Shown here: positions 14,014-27,155 of the stretch, piece after piece
Layout: every line of letters starts with the position of its first letter
How positions within the stretch are numbered: the first letter of the stretch is position 1
Origin: Hevea brasiliensis
Taxonomy: Eukaryota; Streptophyta; Magnoliopsida; Malpighiales; Euphorbiaceae
DNA length: 64,000 nucleotides
NCBI RefSeq assembly: GCF_030052815.1
Contig: NC_079496.1
Span: forward strand, 13,097,100 to 13,161,099
Direction: 5' to 3'
The notes under the pieces: model-generated
Databases searched by the model: none
The model's input: only the letters and a program-made list of their open reading frames with translations
What the model was told of the DNA's origin: nothing
Position numbers and translations under genes: made by a program

Positions 14014-15439
14014 GTAACAACTTCTATGAAGAACTTTAAGCCCAAAAATGATTGTAATAGGTCCAATTAATTAGACTAAAATAGACTCCAGAATCTGCCT
14101 AATTCTGGACCCAGAAAGAGATAGTGAACCAGTTATGGTTATTTAACCATAACTTGAGTTCTAAAACTCCAATTAATATGATTCAAAAAGAAAAACAACT
14201 TCTATGAAGGGAGTGTGGCCAAACAGTGGCCACATCCTGGTCAATTTGCCATGTAAATACAGTGCACCAAATCTGGACCTAAAGAAAAGTCCATAAAATA
14301 ACTAGGCATATGAGATGAAATGAATCAGAATAAATTGTTAAGCATAAAAATAACATGAATTAATGAAATTATAAATACTTAATAATACTATTCTGCCCAA
14401 ACTACACCTAGACTCATTTATATAGCTTGGATCGATTGGTATACCAATTAGGGACTACATATTGCAGTACTGCCCACAGGGATAATCATTGACAGACAAT
14501 ATATGTCTAAGATGATTGTTCTACTGGCTTTTTGTCTGCCCGATGGCCTTCTGCCTGATATGACCGTTGTATACATGTTAGATATACGGCTGTCTAACTA
14601 GTATACTCCCATGTATCCAGTCTTTATAGTCTGTCATAGGTTACTTGGGCATAGATAAACATAATAGGACTAAGAATGGAACAAATGAACCAAAAAGACC
14701 CTGATTAAGTAATTGCTCCCAAAGTTTTAGAAATATGTAAAAGACTTTAATTTCATGAAATCCTACACATCTTTATAAGATTATATATGAGATAATTATT
14801 TCAATTCTTAGTTATTTTATTACAAATTATTGCACTACTAAGCAGAAATGCTTAGCGCGTTGGTTTTTCCATCGCGTAGGTACAGGAGAGCACCAGCAGC
14901 CGCAGCAGTAGTAGGAGAGGATCAGATCTGCTACAGGGTCGGTGTCACCTCACCAGTTCATTTTGGGTAGGGCTCATGTGTATTTAAATTTTGTATTTTG
15001 GATCACTGTACATAAGTAGATGTTGTAAATCAGGTTGAGATATGTAACTAAATTTTGGATATATATATATATATATATAATTGTACATTATTGTAAGTAA
15101 TGTTATATGAATGAAATGCAAGTTTATTTTCTTGAAAATTATATGAGTAATGGTATGATGTGGTATATGAATAATTGACATGAGAAATGATGTAATGAAA
15201 TGGATATAATTGGTTTTTAACAGGTAAATGAGGAAACCCGCCATGCACTAATAAAATAGAGGAGACTCTGTCTGGGTCTCCACAAAAATGAAATGGGATA
15301 AAAAAAAATTATACATAAGATAATATATTAAATAGACAATTAAATTAATATTGTACATGACAAGACAGGATAGGGTGCTCCGGCACCGAATGTAGCACAC
15401 CTTGCTCGACTACACTATAGATGGGTAAGGGGTGTTACA
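14014..15439 (+). mobile_element. Truncated LTR of an older Ty3/gypsy-type element
   Basis: The stretch resembles the interior of the solo LTR at 452-4134 in places (for example the ATAACTTGAGTT and CTTCTATGAAG motifs near 14,145-14,205) and ends at 15439 with GGGGTGTTACA, the usual LTR terminus here. Its beginning is missing because element 1 has inserted into it; the remainder should lie left of the window. A (TA)n run sits at 15,059-15,079. No coding potential was seen. Confidence 0.6.
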
Positions 15440-15619
15440 ATCCCAATCAAAATTAGTTAAAAAAAAGATATGATCCAACTGACATTAGTAAAAATTTATT
15501 CATCAATCTTATAAAATCTATCTATATATGTATATAAAGTAAGCATGTATTCTAGAGAAGTTGATACGTGTTATTTTCTTTTATAGTATTATCATTTGGC
15601 TAACATGTAGCATTCTTAT
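15440..15619. other. Short AT-rich spacer
   Basis: This 180-base flank lies between the truncated LTR and the copia-type element. It includes TATATAAAGTAAG and a CGTGTTATTTTC stretch that resemble the AT-rich repeat family at 55-64 kb. No gene was seen. Confidence 0.5.
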
Positions 15620-15972
15620 TGTGAAAAATCACACCCACACAAAATAAAGAACACAAAATTTAACGTGGTTCGGCGTAAGCCTACTCCACCAACAAATCTA
15701 CTATTAAAGAAAAATAATTACACACACTAATTATTTTTCTCACCCTTAAAATTACTCAAACAAAACTCACGAAATTTAACACACCTCTCCACTTTGTGGG
15801 CTCTCTGCAATACTTTCCATTTAATGGCCAACCAACTATTCATATATATAGGCCACTAAAACTGACTCTAAATATTAAACTTCCTAATTTAAATTCTACT
15901 AAACTTCCTAAGCTAATTATACCTCCTAAACAAATTATACTTTCTAATTCCAATTGAACTTGGACTCTAACA
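15620..15972 (-). repeat. 3' LTR of copia-type element (353 bp)
   Basis: It begins TGTGAAAAAT and ends GGACTCTAACA on the plus strand, and matches 28078-28440 nearly throughout. The purine-rich minus-strand tract TTGGAGGTGGAGAT (15973-15986) abuts it and is the polypurine tract. Confidence 0.9.
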
Positions 15973-15987
15973 ATCTCCACCTCCAAG

Positions 15988-16452
15988 TCAAATGGAATTA
16001 GTCTTCACAATTTCTGTAAAAGTCAATTTTATGCTGGGTACTTCCTTGCACTCTTGATTGTTGATGTTGCCTCTTGCCTCCACTTGCATTTTTCCAATCA
16101 ATGTGCTTCCTTCTAATTTGTAGAGATTATTTATACCAATCTTCTCACCCTTCATGATCACAAAAGCACCTTGGCTAACTCTCATGACTCCACCATAAAT
16201 TGAACACCCATAACCCAAAGAATCCAACTTACCCAAAGAAATTAAATTCCTTTCAAATTTGGGAACATACCTCACTTCATCAAACACTTTTTCTCTATCA
16301 TCATGCAGCTTGATCTTTACTCTTCCAACACCTTCAACTTCCATCTTATTCCCATTGGCTAGCTTCACTTTCTCTCTTTTCTTTTCTTCAATCACATCAA
16401 ACCGCTCCTTCTATGAGAAAATATGGAATGGGTAAGCAGAATCCATTAACCA
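15988..16452 (-). pseudogene. Copia-type polyprotein, 3' portion: protease and start of GAG-pre-integrase
   Basis: Minus-strand reading starts at the junction with element 2 and opens with LMDSAYPFHIFS, equivalent to the aspartic protease active-site segment of copia elements (DSG in active members, DSA here). A stop follows at about 16,413. The open stretch 16395-15988 then contains KVKLANGNKMEVEGVGRV and VRYVPKFERNLISLGKLD, characteristic of the copia protease C-terminal half, and LYKLEGSTLIG, the start of the GAG-pre-integrase domain. The reading ends shortly after, just before the polypurine tract, so integrase and RT were already missing. Confidence 0.85.
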
Positions 16453-19400
16453 TGTCACACCCTACCCCTCTGTAAGGCATAACATGATCCCGTAGTATAC
16501 CTAATGAATTACCAACTCCGTCTACTGATAACCCATTAAATACACTACAAGGGATTTTAAAAACTTTTCTTACTTCTTTTACAGTGGTGAGCACTATTTA
16601 CAGGTGTTAAAGATTTTGGTGAACTGAAGTGAAACAACTAACTCATTTGATTTATTTGGAATTTCTGTAAAAATTTTGGCAGAGTGCCATCTGTATTTTG
16701 GATAAAACAGTTCTTCAGAAAACCTGTAAAAAGCACTTCAATATTTTTCCAAGTCTCAACTCCAACATTTTTATCAACGCAACACATTTCTCAAGTCAAA
16801 TCCACAGTGATTTTCAAAGACTCAGATATAAGAAATAAAATACAACTTTTACAAGCCAAAATAACTCATAATTATTTTGCAACCTCAAGTTACAATTTGA
16901 ATTTACAACTGCTCAAACCAAAAACAATATGTACATACAGTAGTCATACATTACAGTACAAAAAGCAAAAAGCAGTATACTCAATATACCAGGAAATCCC
17001 TCGCTGGAGGTATGTGCAGCCTAGTCTGCTGCCCTGTCTCTCTCTCTACCTGCGACAGCAATAAAAAGCTATCGCTGAGACAATGTCTCAGTGGTGCACA
17101 ACATTAACCAAATACAATTTTAAATCACAATTCATAAACCATTTAAATAATGGATACTTAAAACCATAATTAAATTCAAGACAATAATTGTCAACAAGAA
17201 TTTAAACTCATTTCATAATCTTATAATATGCAACAATAAATCACACACAGCTTTAATCATGTTTCAAAGTTTAATTCATCCCAAAAGCCGATGGCTAATG
17301 AGGTATTCAATTCATCCCAAAAGTCAATGACTAATGAGGAATAACACGGCTAGCTAGCAAAAATATGAGTACTCATTCTATTCGTCCTCAACAGGCACAC
17401 ACCTCAACACTTCAGCCAGAGAGGGAATTCAATTCATCCCACTAGACAAGCTAGTGAGGAATACAATCAATGTACATGATAGCTGTGGTTTCAAACCAAT
17501 TACAGTACTTTTCAATCAATAAGTATCCATCAAATATCATTCAAATCATTTTTCACAATTTCACAACTTAAAACAATAATATGCGAATAGTCATAATTTA
17601 TTTCAATTGAAAATAATTCAAAAGAAATAGTTGTTGTGCACAAACCTCTGATGACCGTCTCCCTGGTCTGGACTCAGTATTTCCTTTCCTTTCCCTGAGT
17701 CTTTAGTAACTGAGAAACACAATTTGAAGTGTTTCAGTACTAAATTATATTGTCTCTATCGATAATAGTTGATAATTAATTCACTGAACTCAATTATTCA
17801 CTTAATCACCTAATATACCGACCCTCATTGCGTTTAAGGTAAATTAGGTTTTAGTGTCGATAATATGTCACATTCGATAGGTTTTAGGTTTGGTATGTTT
17901 TACCAAGTCATTTCCTTGCTTAGTGCATTTTAATGCAAATTGCTGGATTCCGGGACACTGGTTTGACCTAACCGGACGATCTAGTTCCCTCGGTTTTCGG
18001 GTCTCGGTCGAAACTACAAACTTGTAGATTTAGGTCTTATGGACCGCGGTGCAAAATTTCAGGTCAATCCGAGTTAAGTAGACCGAGTTATGGTCATTAC
18101 ACTCTTGCTGGTCAAATGGTACCATTTTAGGTCAATTTTAGGTCAAAGTGGTCAATTCTGGTTCGGCCAGTTTTTGGACCCGAACTTGTGCAAGTTGTTT
18201 GACTTGCTTATGGTCATTTCTGGGCTTTGGTGTCTTCATAAGACTTGTAGGTATGGGTCTTAACTATTCTTGGTCAAAATTTCAGGTCAATTGGACCTGG
18301 TTTGAGTGAGTTATGGCCTAAACACTCATTGCTGCCCAATTGGTCATTTTTCAGGTCCTAATTGCACCTAATCCGAATTGGTCAAATTTTTAGGTCACCT
18401 TGCAAGCAGAATTTTGGCATGGTTTCTCAATGAAAGTTGGCACATTTTGTGCCTAGTTTCACCCCAAATTGGTCTCATGCCAATTGAGGTTACACATTCA
18501 AGGTTATAGGCTAAAATATACACTGCCCTCAATATGCATTACACACCCAAACTTCAAACACACACTTACCTTTGCAAGGTTTACTTCCATACCCTACCAA
18601 ACTGTTTTGGCACATTACCAACAACATTTTCTACATTACATTAGCATTATTTTGGGGCAGATTCCAATCACCCTCAACACACCAATTATCATTCACAATT
18701 ACAATTCCTAAGTACCATTACAAACACACCTAAACATTACAACTTTACATACACTTTACAATGTAAATTTACATACATATCATCAATCCTTCTAGGTCAA
18801 TATGCTGCCCACACTTCCTTCAATATACACCATTATTCAAGTGTCCACAAGCTGCCACAAATCATTCATCAACATCACATTGCCGTCCCATACATCAATT
18901 CCCATCAAAGTGCATAATTCACCATATAAACATGCAATAATTCACTAAGTTACTAAATCACCATTATTAACATTATTTCTCATCAATTATATGCACAAAT
19001 ACCTCATAAAAAACGTGACCCATGGCTGTCCAAAATGGCAACAACAATAACCCTTCAAACTCAAAATTTTCCTCCACCAAACTAATACCCATAACATGCA
19101 CAAAAACTTTAACAAAGGATTTCTCAAAAATGCAAACTCACCTTTATTTGTAACTTGCTAAACCTTCACCAAACTTCCCAAAATTGGTATCAATTTCTTC
19201 CTTGTGATGTGTAGACCATTTTTCATAAAGCTACTTAAGGGATTGGAGTTGAAATGGAGAGAGGAAATCAAGCTCAAAGAAAACGTCAATGGAGTTTCAA
19301 GGTTTCTTCAATTCGGCCATTTGAGAGGATTTTGAGGAAGATGGAATTTCAGATGGTTAGTGGACCACTTCAGCCATATTTCATGTTTAATTAATCCTAT

Positions 19401-20013
19401 AGTGGTCCACTAACTAAAATTAAAACATATTATAAGTTAACTTTCAATTAATCCACATTTAACCCATTATTTCCACTATTTATTTTAGGTACCACCAAAT
19501 TAATTTTTCATTTCATTTTCTAAGTGTAATACTATTTATTTTTAATGGACATTTAGGTCAAAAGACAATTCGGGATGTCAAATGACCATCATGCCTCGTC
19601 GTGGCTTTCCGATTTTTCGGTAACACCGTATTTTGTCTGTTTTTCGATTTCTCACTTTTATTTGTACTAATTATTTAATTTTTCTTTGATCTTTCTAATG
19701 ATATTTATTCTTCAATAAGGGTCTATTTAAGTCCTAAAAATGTTTTCCAGGGTTCCCCGCAGTCCAGGGTTAGTCAACGGTCCACGCCGTGACTTCCCGG
19801 TGCGGTCACCCATCGCTAGGTTTCCCGGTTCACTTACTCGGTTACATTTCTTTGCTATGATTTTTCCTTGGTTTTTCTTGTATTTTCTTTTCTTGTATTT
19901 TATTATTTTATGTTTCCTCACTCATATTGAAGTACGGTTCTAGGCATCCTAGCTGTCCGGACAACACTGGTCACCTGAGCAAGAGAACGCACTATCGAAC
20001 TTAGGGTGTTACA
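16453..20013 (-). repeat. 3' LTR of element 2 (3,561 bp)
   Basis: It starts TGTCACACCC at 16453 and ends GGTGTTACA at 20013. It matches 23585-27155 over its whole length with few differences; local patches differ near 17,047-17,075, 19,589-19,610 and 19,756-19,770. Confidence 0.93.
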
Positions 20014-20028
20014 ATTCTCCCCTTAAAT
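20014..20028 (-). other. Polypurine tract of element 2
   Basis: Minus-strand AAGGGGAGAAT directly precedes the TGTAACACC start of the 3' LTR, the same layout as in element 1. Confidence 0.85.
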
Positions 20029-20029
20029 A

Positions 20030-21470
20030 AATTTTGTCTCAAATTTACAGCATTAGTCTCTGAACAGTGTGGGTCTGTCTCCTCATATCCTCTTCATGTT
20101 CCCAAGTTGCTTCTGGCTTTGAATGATGGTTCCACAAAGACTTTAACTGTGTGTATCTGTTTGTTCCTCAATTGTTTCACCTCATAAGCCAGAATTTTTA
20201 TGGGTTCTTCCTCATATGAGAGGTCCGATTTACCTCAATCTCTTCAATCGACAAGTACATGAGATGGGTGCGATCTGTACCTCCTTAACATGGACACATG
20301 GAAGACACTGTATCCTTGCTAGCTCTGGAGGTAATGCCAACCGATATGCCAAAGGACCCACTCTTTCCGTAATCTCATATGGTCCGATGAAACGAGGACT
20401 CGCTTCTTTCTCGCCAAATCTCATAATCCTCTTCCAAGGAGAAACTTTTAGGAATACCTTAACACCAACTCCAAATTCAATATATCTTCTTTTCATATCA
20501 ACATAGGACTTCGCGTCCGATGCGCCTTTGAGCCTATCTCGATCAACTGATCTTTTCCTCTGTCTGTTTGGACAATTTCTCGCCCAATCATCTTCCTTTC
20601 ACCTACTTCATCCCAACATAAGGGAGTTACGCACTTTCGCCATACAAAGCTTCATATGGAGGCATCCCAATGCTTGATTGGTGGCTGTTGTTATAAGCAA
20701 ACTCAATCAAAGGCAAGTGTGTATCCCAACTACCTTCAAATTCAATCACACAAGCCCGTAGCATATCCTCCAATATCTGAATAACCCTCTCAGACCGCCG
20801 ATGCATGCGTGGGTGGAATGTCGTGCTAAAGTTCAATCTAGTTCCTAGGGCTCTCTCAAGACTACCCTGAATCTAGAAGTGAACCTAGGATCTCTGTCGA
20901 CACAATTGATACGGCACTCCATGCGCTTTACAATTTCATATATGTACAATCGCCAATCTTTCCGTGCTATAGTCCATCCGAATCGCAAAAAGTGAGCAGA
21001 CTTGGTCAATCACAACTATAACCCATACGCATCATGACTACTCTGTGTCCTTGGAAGTCTGTAACAAAATCCATAGTTATCCGTTCCCATTTCCACTGCA
21101 TGCGACAAAGGATGTAACAAACCACTGGAACTTGATGTTACGCCTTTACTTGCGACAAGTTAGGCATTTGGAAACGAATTCAGCTATATCTCTTTTCATG
21201 CCCATCCACCAGTAATGCTCTTTCAGTCCTCTGTACATTTTAGTTCCACCAGGGTGCATAGCAAAAGGAGACTCATGTGCTTCCTTCATAATGATTTGTC
21301 TCAATTCCATATCACTAGGAACGCACATTCTGCCCTGATGTAGCAATAAACCATCATCTCTCACAGAGAATTCAGGTTTCTTGCCCTGCTGGACTTCTTT
21401 CAGTAGCTTCTGATACTTTTCATCACTGTGCGACCATTACGATCGATCAATCAACACCGGCTGTACATGC
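20030..21470 (-). pseudogene. Integrase and chromodomain-like tail of element 2 (broken)
   Basis: In reading order: an HHCC zinc-binding module at 21364-21146 (HESPFAMHPGGTKMYRGL followed by CLTC); the start of the catalytic core near 21,060-21,110 with the WERITMDFVTDFQG motif bearing the first catalytic Asp; the later core at 20836-20627 with RRSERVIQILEDMLRACV, which keeps the catalytic Glu, and LIEFAYNNSHQSSIG; and a C-terminal module at 20496-20230 with SPRFIGPYEITERVG and LALPPEL. A frame change then leads to a tail ending in ATWEHEEDMRRQYPHLF near 20,050-20,230, as in chromovirus (Tekay/Del-type) integrases. Frame changes lie near 21,365-21,478 and 20,500-20,630, so no full integrase can be made. 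Integrase inserts element cDNA into the nuclear genome; the tail is thought to guide it to chromatin. Confidence 0.85.
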
Positions 21471-21477
21471 CATGCAA

Positions 21478-23394
21478 CTACCGATCGCCCTCATCATCAA
21501 CCTCTAAACCGCATCTTTGTGCTTTCAATTCATACACCATGGACAAAGGAGAAACTCTGAGACTTGCCATAGTCTTGCGACTTAAGGCATCAGCCACCAC
21601 ATTTGCTTTCCCTGGCTGATAGTCTATTAAACAATCATAATCTTTAATGAGTTCTAACCATTTCCTCTGCCTCAAATTCAATTCCTTCTGGGTACCTAAG
21701 TACTTCAAGCTCTTGTGATCTGTGAAGATGTAGCATTTCTCTCCATACAAATAGTGTCTCGGATCTTGAGCAAAAACAATAGCCGCTAACTCTGGATCAT
21801 GTGTTGGGTAGTTCCTCTCATGCGGTTTGGTGGCGTGATGCATAAGCAATGACATTCGATCTTGCATCAAGACACAGCCTAACCCATTGTGAGAAGCATC
21901 ACTATAAAGCGTGTATTCTTTACGAGTAGGTAAAGTGAGAACTGGAGCTTCAGTTAAACACCTCTTCAACTCATCAAAACTTTGCTGGCATTTATCAGTC
22001 CACTGAAATTTCACATCCTTTCGAAGCAGCTTGGTCAGTGGAGAAGATAACATAGAAAATCCCTTCACAAACCGACGGTAATATCCAGCTAAACCCAGAA
22101 AACTGCGAATTTCTGTGATGTTCCTGGGCGGTTTCCAATTAAGGATAGCTTCTACCTTGCTGGAATCTACTTTGATCCCTTCAGCTGACACAACATGTCC
22201 CAAAAAGGAGATTTCCTTCAGCCAAAATTCACATTTCGACAATTTGGCGTGCAAATGCTTTCTCCTTAAAGTCTGCAATACAATCCGTAGATGTCTATCA
22301 TGCTCCTCTGCACTCCTCGAGTATATCAAAATGTCATCAATAAACACCACCACAAATTGATCAAGATATGGTCTGAAGATAGTGTTCATCAGATCCATAA
22401 AAGCAGCTGGAGCATTTGTCAACCCGAATGGCATTACTAGGAACTCATAGTGGCCATACCGAAGTTAAAGCGCTTTTGGAATACTCTGCTCTTGCACCTT
22501 CAACTGATAATAACCAGATCGCAAATCAATTTTGGAGAATACAGCTGCACCCTTTAATTGATCAAACAGATCATCAATGCGAGGCAATGGATATCTATTC
22601 TTTATTGTCACCTTATTCAACTGCCTGTAGTCTATACATAAGCGGAGAGTACCATCCTTCTTCTTAACAAACAACACTGGTGCTCCCCAAGGTGACACAC
22701 TAGGGCGGATGAAGCCCTTTTCAAGTAATTCTTGCAACTGTATCTTCAACTCCTTCAACTCTGCTGGTGCCATTCTATATGGCGTTATGGAGATTGGATC
22801 CACACCAGGCAGAACATTAATTTCAAACTGCACTTCTCTTTCCGGAGGTAATCTTGGCAATTTATCAGGAAACACATCTGGAAAGTCATATACTGTAGGG
22901 ATGTCCTTCAATGCTGGACTCCCCACTTGGGTGTCTACCACATGTGCCAAGTATGCTTCACACCCCTTTCTGATCATCCTTCTAGCTAGTGCAGCCGAAA
23001 TGATGTTTGATGGCAATAACTGCCTCTCCCCATGTATTACCACATCACTATACTGAGGAAGGCCAAAAGTGACTGTCTTCAGCCTACAGTCAATCATGGC
23101 ATGATGCCTAGCTAACCAATCCATGCCCAAGATGATATCATAATCTCTGAAGGGCATTTCAATGAAATTCGACAGAAAAGTGTGTCCTTGGATCACCAAA
23201 GGACAATCTCTATACATTCTATTAACCCTGACCTCCTGTCCTAACGGACTTGTTACTAGCACCTCAAAGTCCATTTTTGTACATGGAACAGCAATGCAAT
23301 CAATGATGCTAGCACTCACATTATGCAGGGCTGGGGCATCCCCTTGTACCTCAGCCTCTATAGATTGATCGACTGAACGATCACCCTCTTCCAT
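21478..23394 (-). pseudogene. gag N-terminus fused to protease remnant, RT and RNase H of element 2
   Basis: The likely start is 23394 ([15 protein letters not shown], the same as gag of element 1). After about 25 codons the reading jumps, near 23,317, to the distal part of a Ty3-type protease ([14 protein letters not shown], then [18 protein letters not shown]). The rest of gag, the zinc knuckle and the protease DSG motif are therefore deleted. RT follows with [32 protein letters not shown] and the catalytic FIDDILIYS box. RNase H begins at [19 protein letters not shown] and ends around [17 protein letters not shown] single in-frame TAA at 22465-22467 splits the otherwise continuous frame between RT blocks. 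RT and RNase H copy the element RNA into DNA. Confidence 0.92.
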
Positions 23395-23564
23395 ATTCAA
23401 TGCGAGGATTTTAGATCTCCTGAACAAATAACACAAGGATATTTACTCTCGTTAGTGCATATTTATACTGTAATGTACTGTATGTATCAAACAATGATAT
23501 TGAGCAGTTGTACTATGAAGAATGAATATTCAAATAACAGGTGAAAACAAAATTTAAAAACATT

Positions 23565-23576
23565 GCTCTGATACCA
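23565..23576 (-). other. Primer-binding site of element 2 (tRNA-iMet)
   Basis: Minus-strand TGGTATCAGAGC, 8 bases inside the right LTR, identical in sequence and spacing to element 1. Confidence 0.92.
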
Positions 23577-23584
23577 CTAAAACA

Positions 23585-26500
23585 TGTCACACCCTACCCC
23601 TCTGTAAGGCATAACATGATCCCGTAGTATACCTAATGAATTACCAACTCCGTCTACTGATAACCCATTAAATACACTACAAGGGATTTTAAAAACTTTT
23701 CTTACTTCTTTTACAGTGGTGAGCACTATTTACAGGTGTTAAAGATTTTGGTGAACTAAAGTGAAACAACTAACTCATTTGATTTATTTGGAATTTCTGT
23801 AAAAATTTTGGCAGAGTGCCATCTGTATTTTGGATAAAACAGTTCTTCAGAAAACCTGTAAAAAGCACTTCAATATTTTTCCAAGTCTCAACTCCAACAT
23901 TTTTATCAACGCAACACATTTCTCAAGTCAAATCCACAGTGATTTTCAAAGACTCAGATATAAGAAATAAAATACAACTTTTACAAGCCAAAATAACTCA
24001 TAATTATTTTGCAACCTCAAGTTACAATTTGAATTTACAACTGCTCAAACCAAAAACAATATGTACATACAGTAGTCATACATTACAGTACAAAAAGCAA
24101 AAAGCGGTATACTCAATATACCAGGAAATCCCTCGCTGGAGGTATGTGCAGCCTAGTCTGCTGCCCTGTCTCTCTCTCTACCTGCGATAAAGAATAAAGC
24201 TATCATTTGAGACAATGTCTCAGTGGTGCACAACATTAACCAAATACAATTTTAAATCACAATTCATAAACCATTTAAATAATGGATACTTAAAACCATA
24301 ATTAAATTCAAGACAATAATTGTCAACAAGAATTTAAACTCATTTCATAATCTTATAATATGCAACAATAAATCACACACAGCTTTAATCATGTTTCAAA
24401 GTTTAATTCATCCCAAAAGCCGATGGCTAATGAGGTATTCAATTCATCCCAAAAGTCAATGACTAATGAGGAATAACACGGCTAGCTAGCAAAAATATGA
24501 GTACTCATTCTATTCGTCCTCAACAGGCACACACCTCAACACTTCAGCCAGAGAGGGAATTCAATTCATCCCACTAGACAAGCTAGTGAGGAATACTATC
24601 AATGTACATGATAGCTGTGGTTTCAAACCAATTACAGTACTTTTCAATCAATAAGTATCCATCAAATATCATTCAAATCATTTTTCACAATTTCACAACT
24701 TAAAACAATAATATGCGAATAGTCATAATTTATTTCAATTGAAAATAATTCAAAAGAAATAGTTGTTGTGCACAAACCTCTGATGACCGTCTCCCTGGTC
24801 TGGACTCAGTATTTCCTTTCCTTTCCCTGAGTCTTTAGTAACTGAGAAACACAATTTGAAGTGTTTCAGTACTAAATTATATTGTCTCTATCGATAATAG
24901 TTGATAATTAATTCACTGAACTCAATTATTCACTTAATCACCTAATATACCGACCCTCATTGCGTTTAAGGTAAATTAGGTTTTAGTGTCGATAATATGT
25001 CACATTCGATAGGTTTTAGGTTTGGTATGTTTTACCAAGTCATTTCCTTGCTTAGTGCATTTTAATGCAAATTGCTGGATTCCGGGACACTGGTTTGACC
25101 TAACCGGACGATCTAGTTCCCTCAGTTTTCGGGTCTCGGTCGAAACTACAAACTTGTAGATTTAGGTCTTATGGACCGCGGTGCAAAATTCCAGGTCAAT
25201 CCGAGTTAAGTAGACCGAGTTATGGTCATTACACTCTTGCTGGTCAAATGGTACCATTTTAGGTCAATTTTAGGTCAAAGTGGTCAATTCTGGTTCGGCC
25301 AGTTTTTGGACCCGAACTTGTGCAAGTTGTTTGACTTGCTTATGGTCATTTCTGGGCTTTGGTGTCTTCATAAGACTTGTAGGTATGGGTCTTAACTATT
25401 CTTGGTCAAAATTTCAGGTCAATTGGACCTGGTTTGAGTGAGTTATGGCCTAAACACTCATTGCTGCCCAATTGGTCATTTTTCAGGTCCTAATTGCACC
25501 TAATCCGAATTGGTCAAATTTTTAGGTCACCTTGCAAGCAGAATTTTGGCATGGTTTCTCAATGAAAGTTGGCACATTTTGTGCCTAGTTTCACCCCAAA
25601 TTGGTCTCATACCAATTGAGGTTACACATTCAAGGTTATAGGCTTAAATATACACTGCCCTCAATATGCATTACACACCCAAACTTCAAACACACACTTA
25701 CCTTTGCAAGGTTTACTTCCATACCCTACCAAACTGTTTTGGCACATTACCAACAACATTTTCTACATTACATTAGCATTATTTTGGGCAGATTCCAATC
25801 ACCCTCAACACACCAATTATCATTCACAATTACAATTCCTAAGTACCATTACAAACACACCTAAACATTACAACTTTACATACACTTTACAATGTAAATT
25901 TACATACATATCATCAATCCTTCTAGGTCAATATGCTGCCCACACTTCCTTCAATATACACCATTATTCAAGTGTCCACAAGCTGCCACAAATCATTCAT
26001 CAACATCACATTGCCGTTCCATACATCAATTCCCATCAAAGTGCATAATTCACCATATAAACATGCAATAATTCACTAAGTTACTAAATCACCATTATTA
26101 ACATTATTTCTCATCAATTATATGCACAAATACCTCATCAAAAACGTGACCCATGGCTGTCCAAAATGACAACAACAATAACCCTTCAAACTCAAAATTT
26201 TCCTCCACCAAACTAATACCCATAACATGCACAAAAACTTTAACAAAGGATTTCTCAAAAATGCAAACTCACCTTTATTTGTAACTTGCTAAACCTTCAC
26301 CAAACTTCCCAAAATTGGTATCAATTTCTTCCTTGTGATGTGTAGACCATTTTTCATAAAGCTACTTAAGGGATTAGAGTTGAAATGGAGAGAGGAAATC
26401 AAGCTCAAAGAAAACGTCAATGGAGTTTCAAGGTTTCTTCAATTCGGCCATTTGAGAGGATTTTGAGGAAGATGGAATTTCAGATGGTTAGTGGACCACT

Positions 26501-27155
26501 TCAGCCATATTTCATGTTTAATTAATCCTATAGTGGTCCACTAACTAAAATTAAAACATATTATAAGTTAACTTTCAATTAATCCACATTTAACCCATTA
26601 TTTCCACTATTTATTTTAGGTACCACCAAATTAATTTTTCATTTCATTTTCTAAGTGTAATACTATTTATTTTTAATGGACATTTAGGTCAAAAGACAAT
26701 TCGGGATGTCAAATGACCATCATGCCCCTGTTCGGGTGGCTTTCCCGATTTTTCGGTAACACCGTATTTTGTCTGTTTTTCGATTTCTCACTTTTATTTG
26801 TACTAATTATTTAATTTTTCTTTGATCTTTCTAATGATATTTATTCTTCAATAAGGGTCTATTTAAGTCCTAAAAATGTTTTCCAGGGTTCCATGATCCG
26901 AGGAGTTAGTCAACGGTCCACGCCGTGACTTCCGTCTCACCACCATCGCTAGGTTTCGGTTCACTTACTCGGTTAAATTTCTTTGCTATTATTTTTCCTT
27001 GGTTTTTCTTGTATTTTCTTGTATTTTCTTTTCTTGTATTTTATTATTTTATGTTTCCTCACTCATATTGAAGTACGGTTCTAGGCATCCTAGCTGTCCG
27101 GACAACACTGGTCACCGAAGCAGTAGAACGCACTATCGAACTTAGGGGTGTTACA
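23585..27155 (-). repeat. 5' LTR of element 2 (3,571 bp)
   Basis: It starts TGTCACACCC at 23585 and ends GGTGTTACA at 27155, followed by the target duplication AACCA. It is the partner of 16453-20013. Confidence 0.93.

Larger units (their letters stand above)
16453..27155 (-). mobile_element. Element 2: Ty3/gypsy chromovirus-like retrotransposon with pol but deleted gag
   Basis: Complete ends are visible: LTRs at 16453-20013 and 23585-27155, polypurine tract, tRNA-iMet primer site, and a perfect 5-bp target duplication AACCA (16448-16452 and 27156-27160) inside the copia protease. The interior (3.6 kb, minus strand) encodes a fused gag N-terminus and protease remnant, RT, RNase H, integrase and a chromodomain-like tail, with one stop and several frame changes. 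The LTRs appear nearly identical by eye, so the insertion is young. It belongs to the same family as element 1: same gag N-terminus, same LTR ends, same primer site. Confidence 0.93.

Noticed and set aside
15612..15619. ATTCT as a clean target duplication of the copia-type element
   Set aside because: The right copy abuts the LTR (28441-28445) but the left copy is three bases away, so I treat it as unproven.
16684..17064. 126-codon open frame, repeated almost exactly at 23816-24190
   Set aside because: It lies inside the two LTRs of element 2, which explains the repetition; no start context, no known motif, and the frame is lost in the related LTR of element 1.
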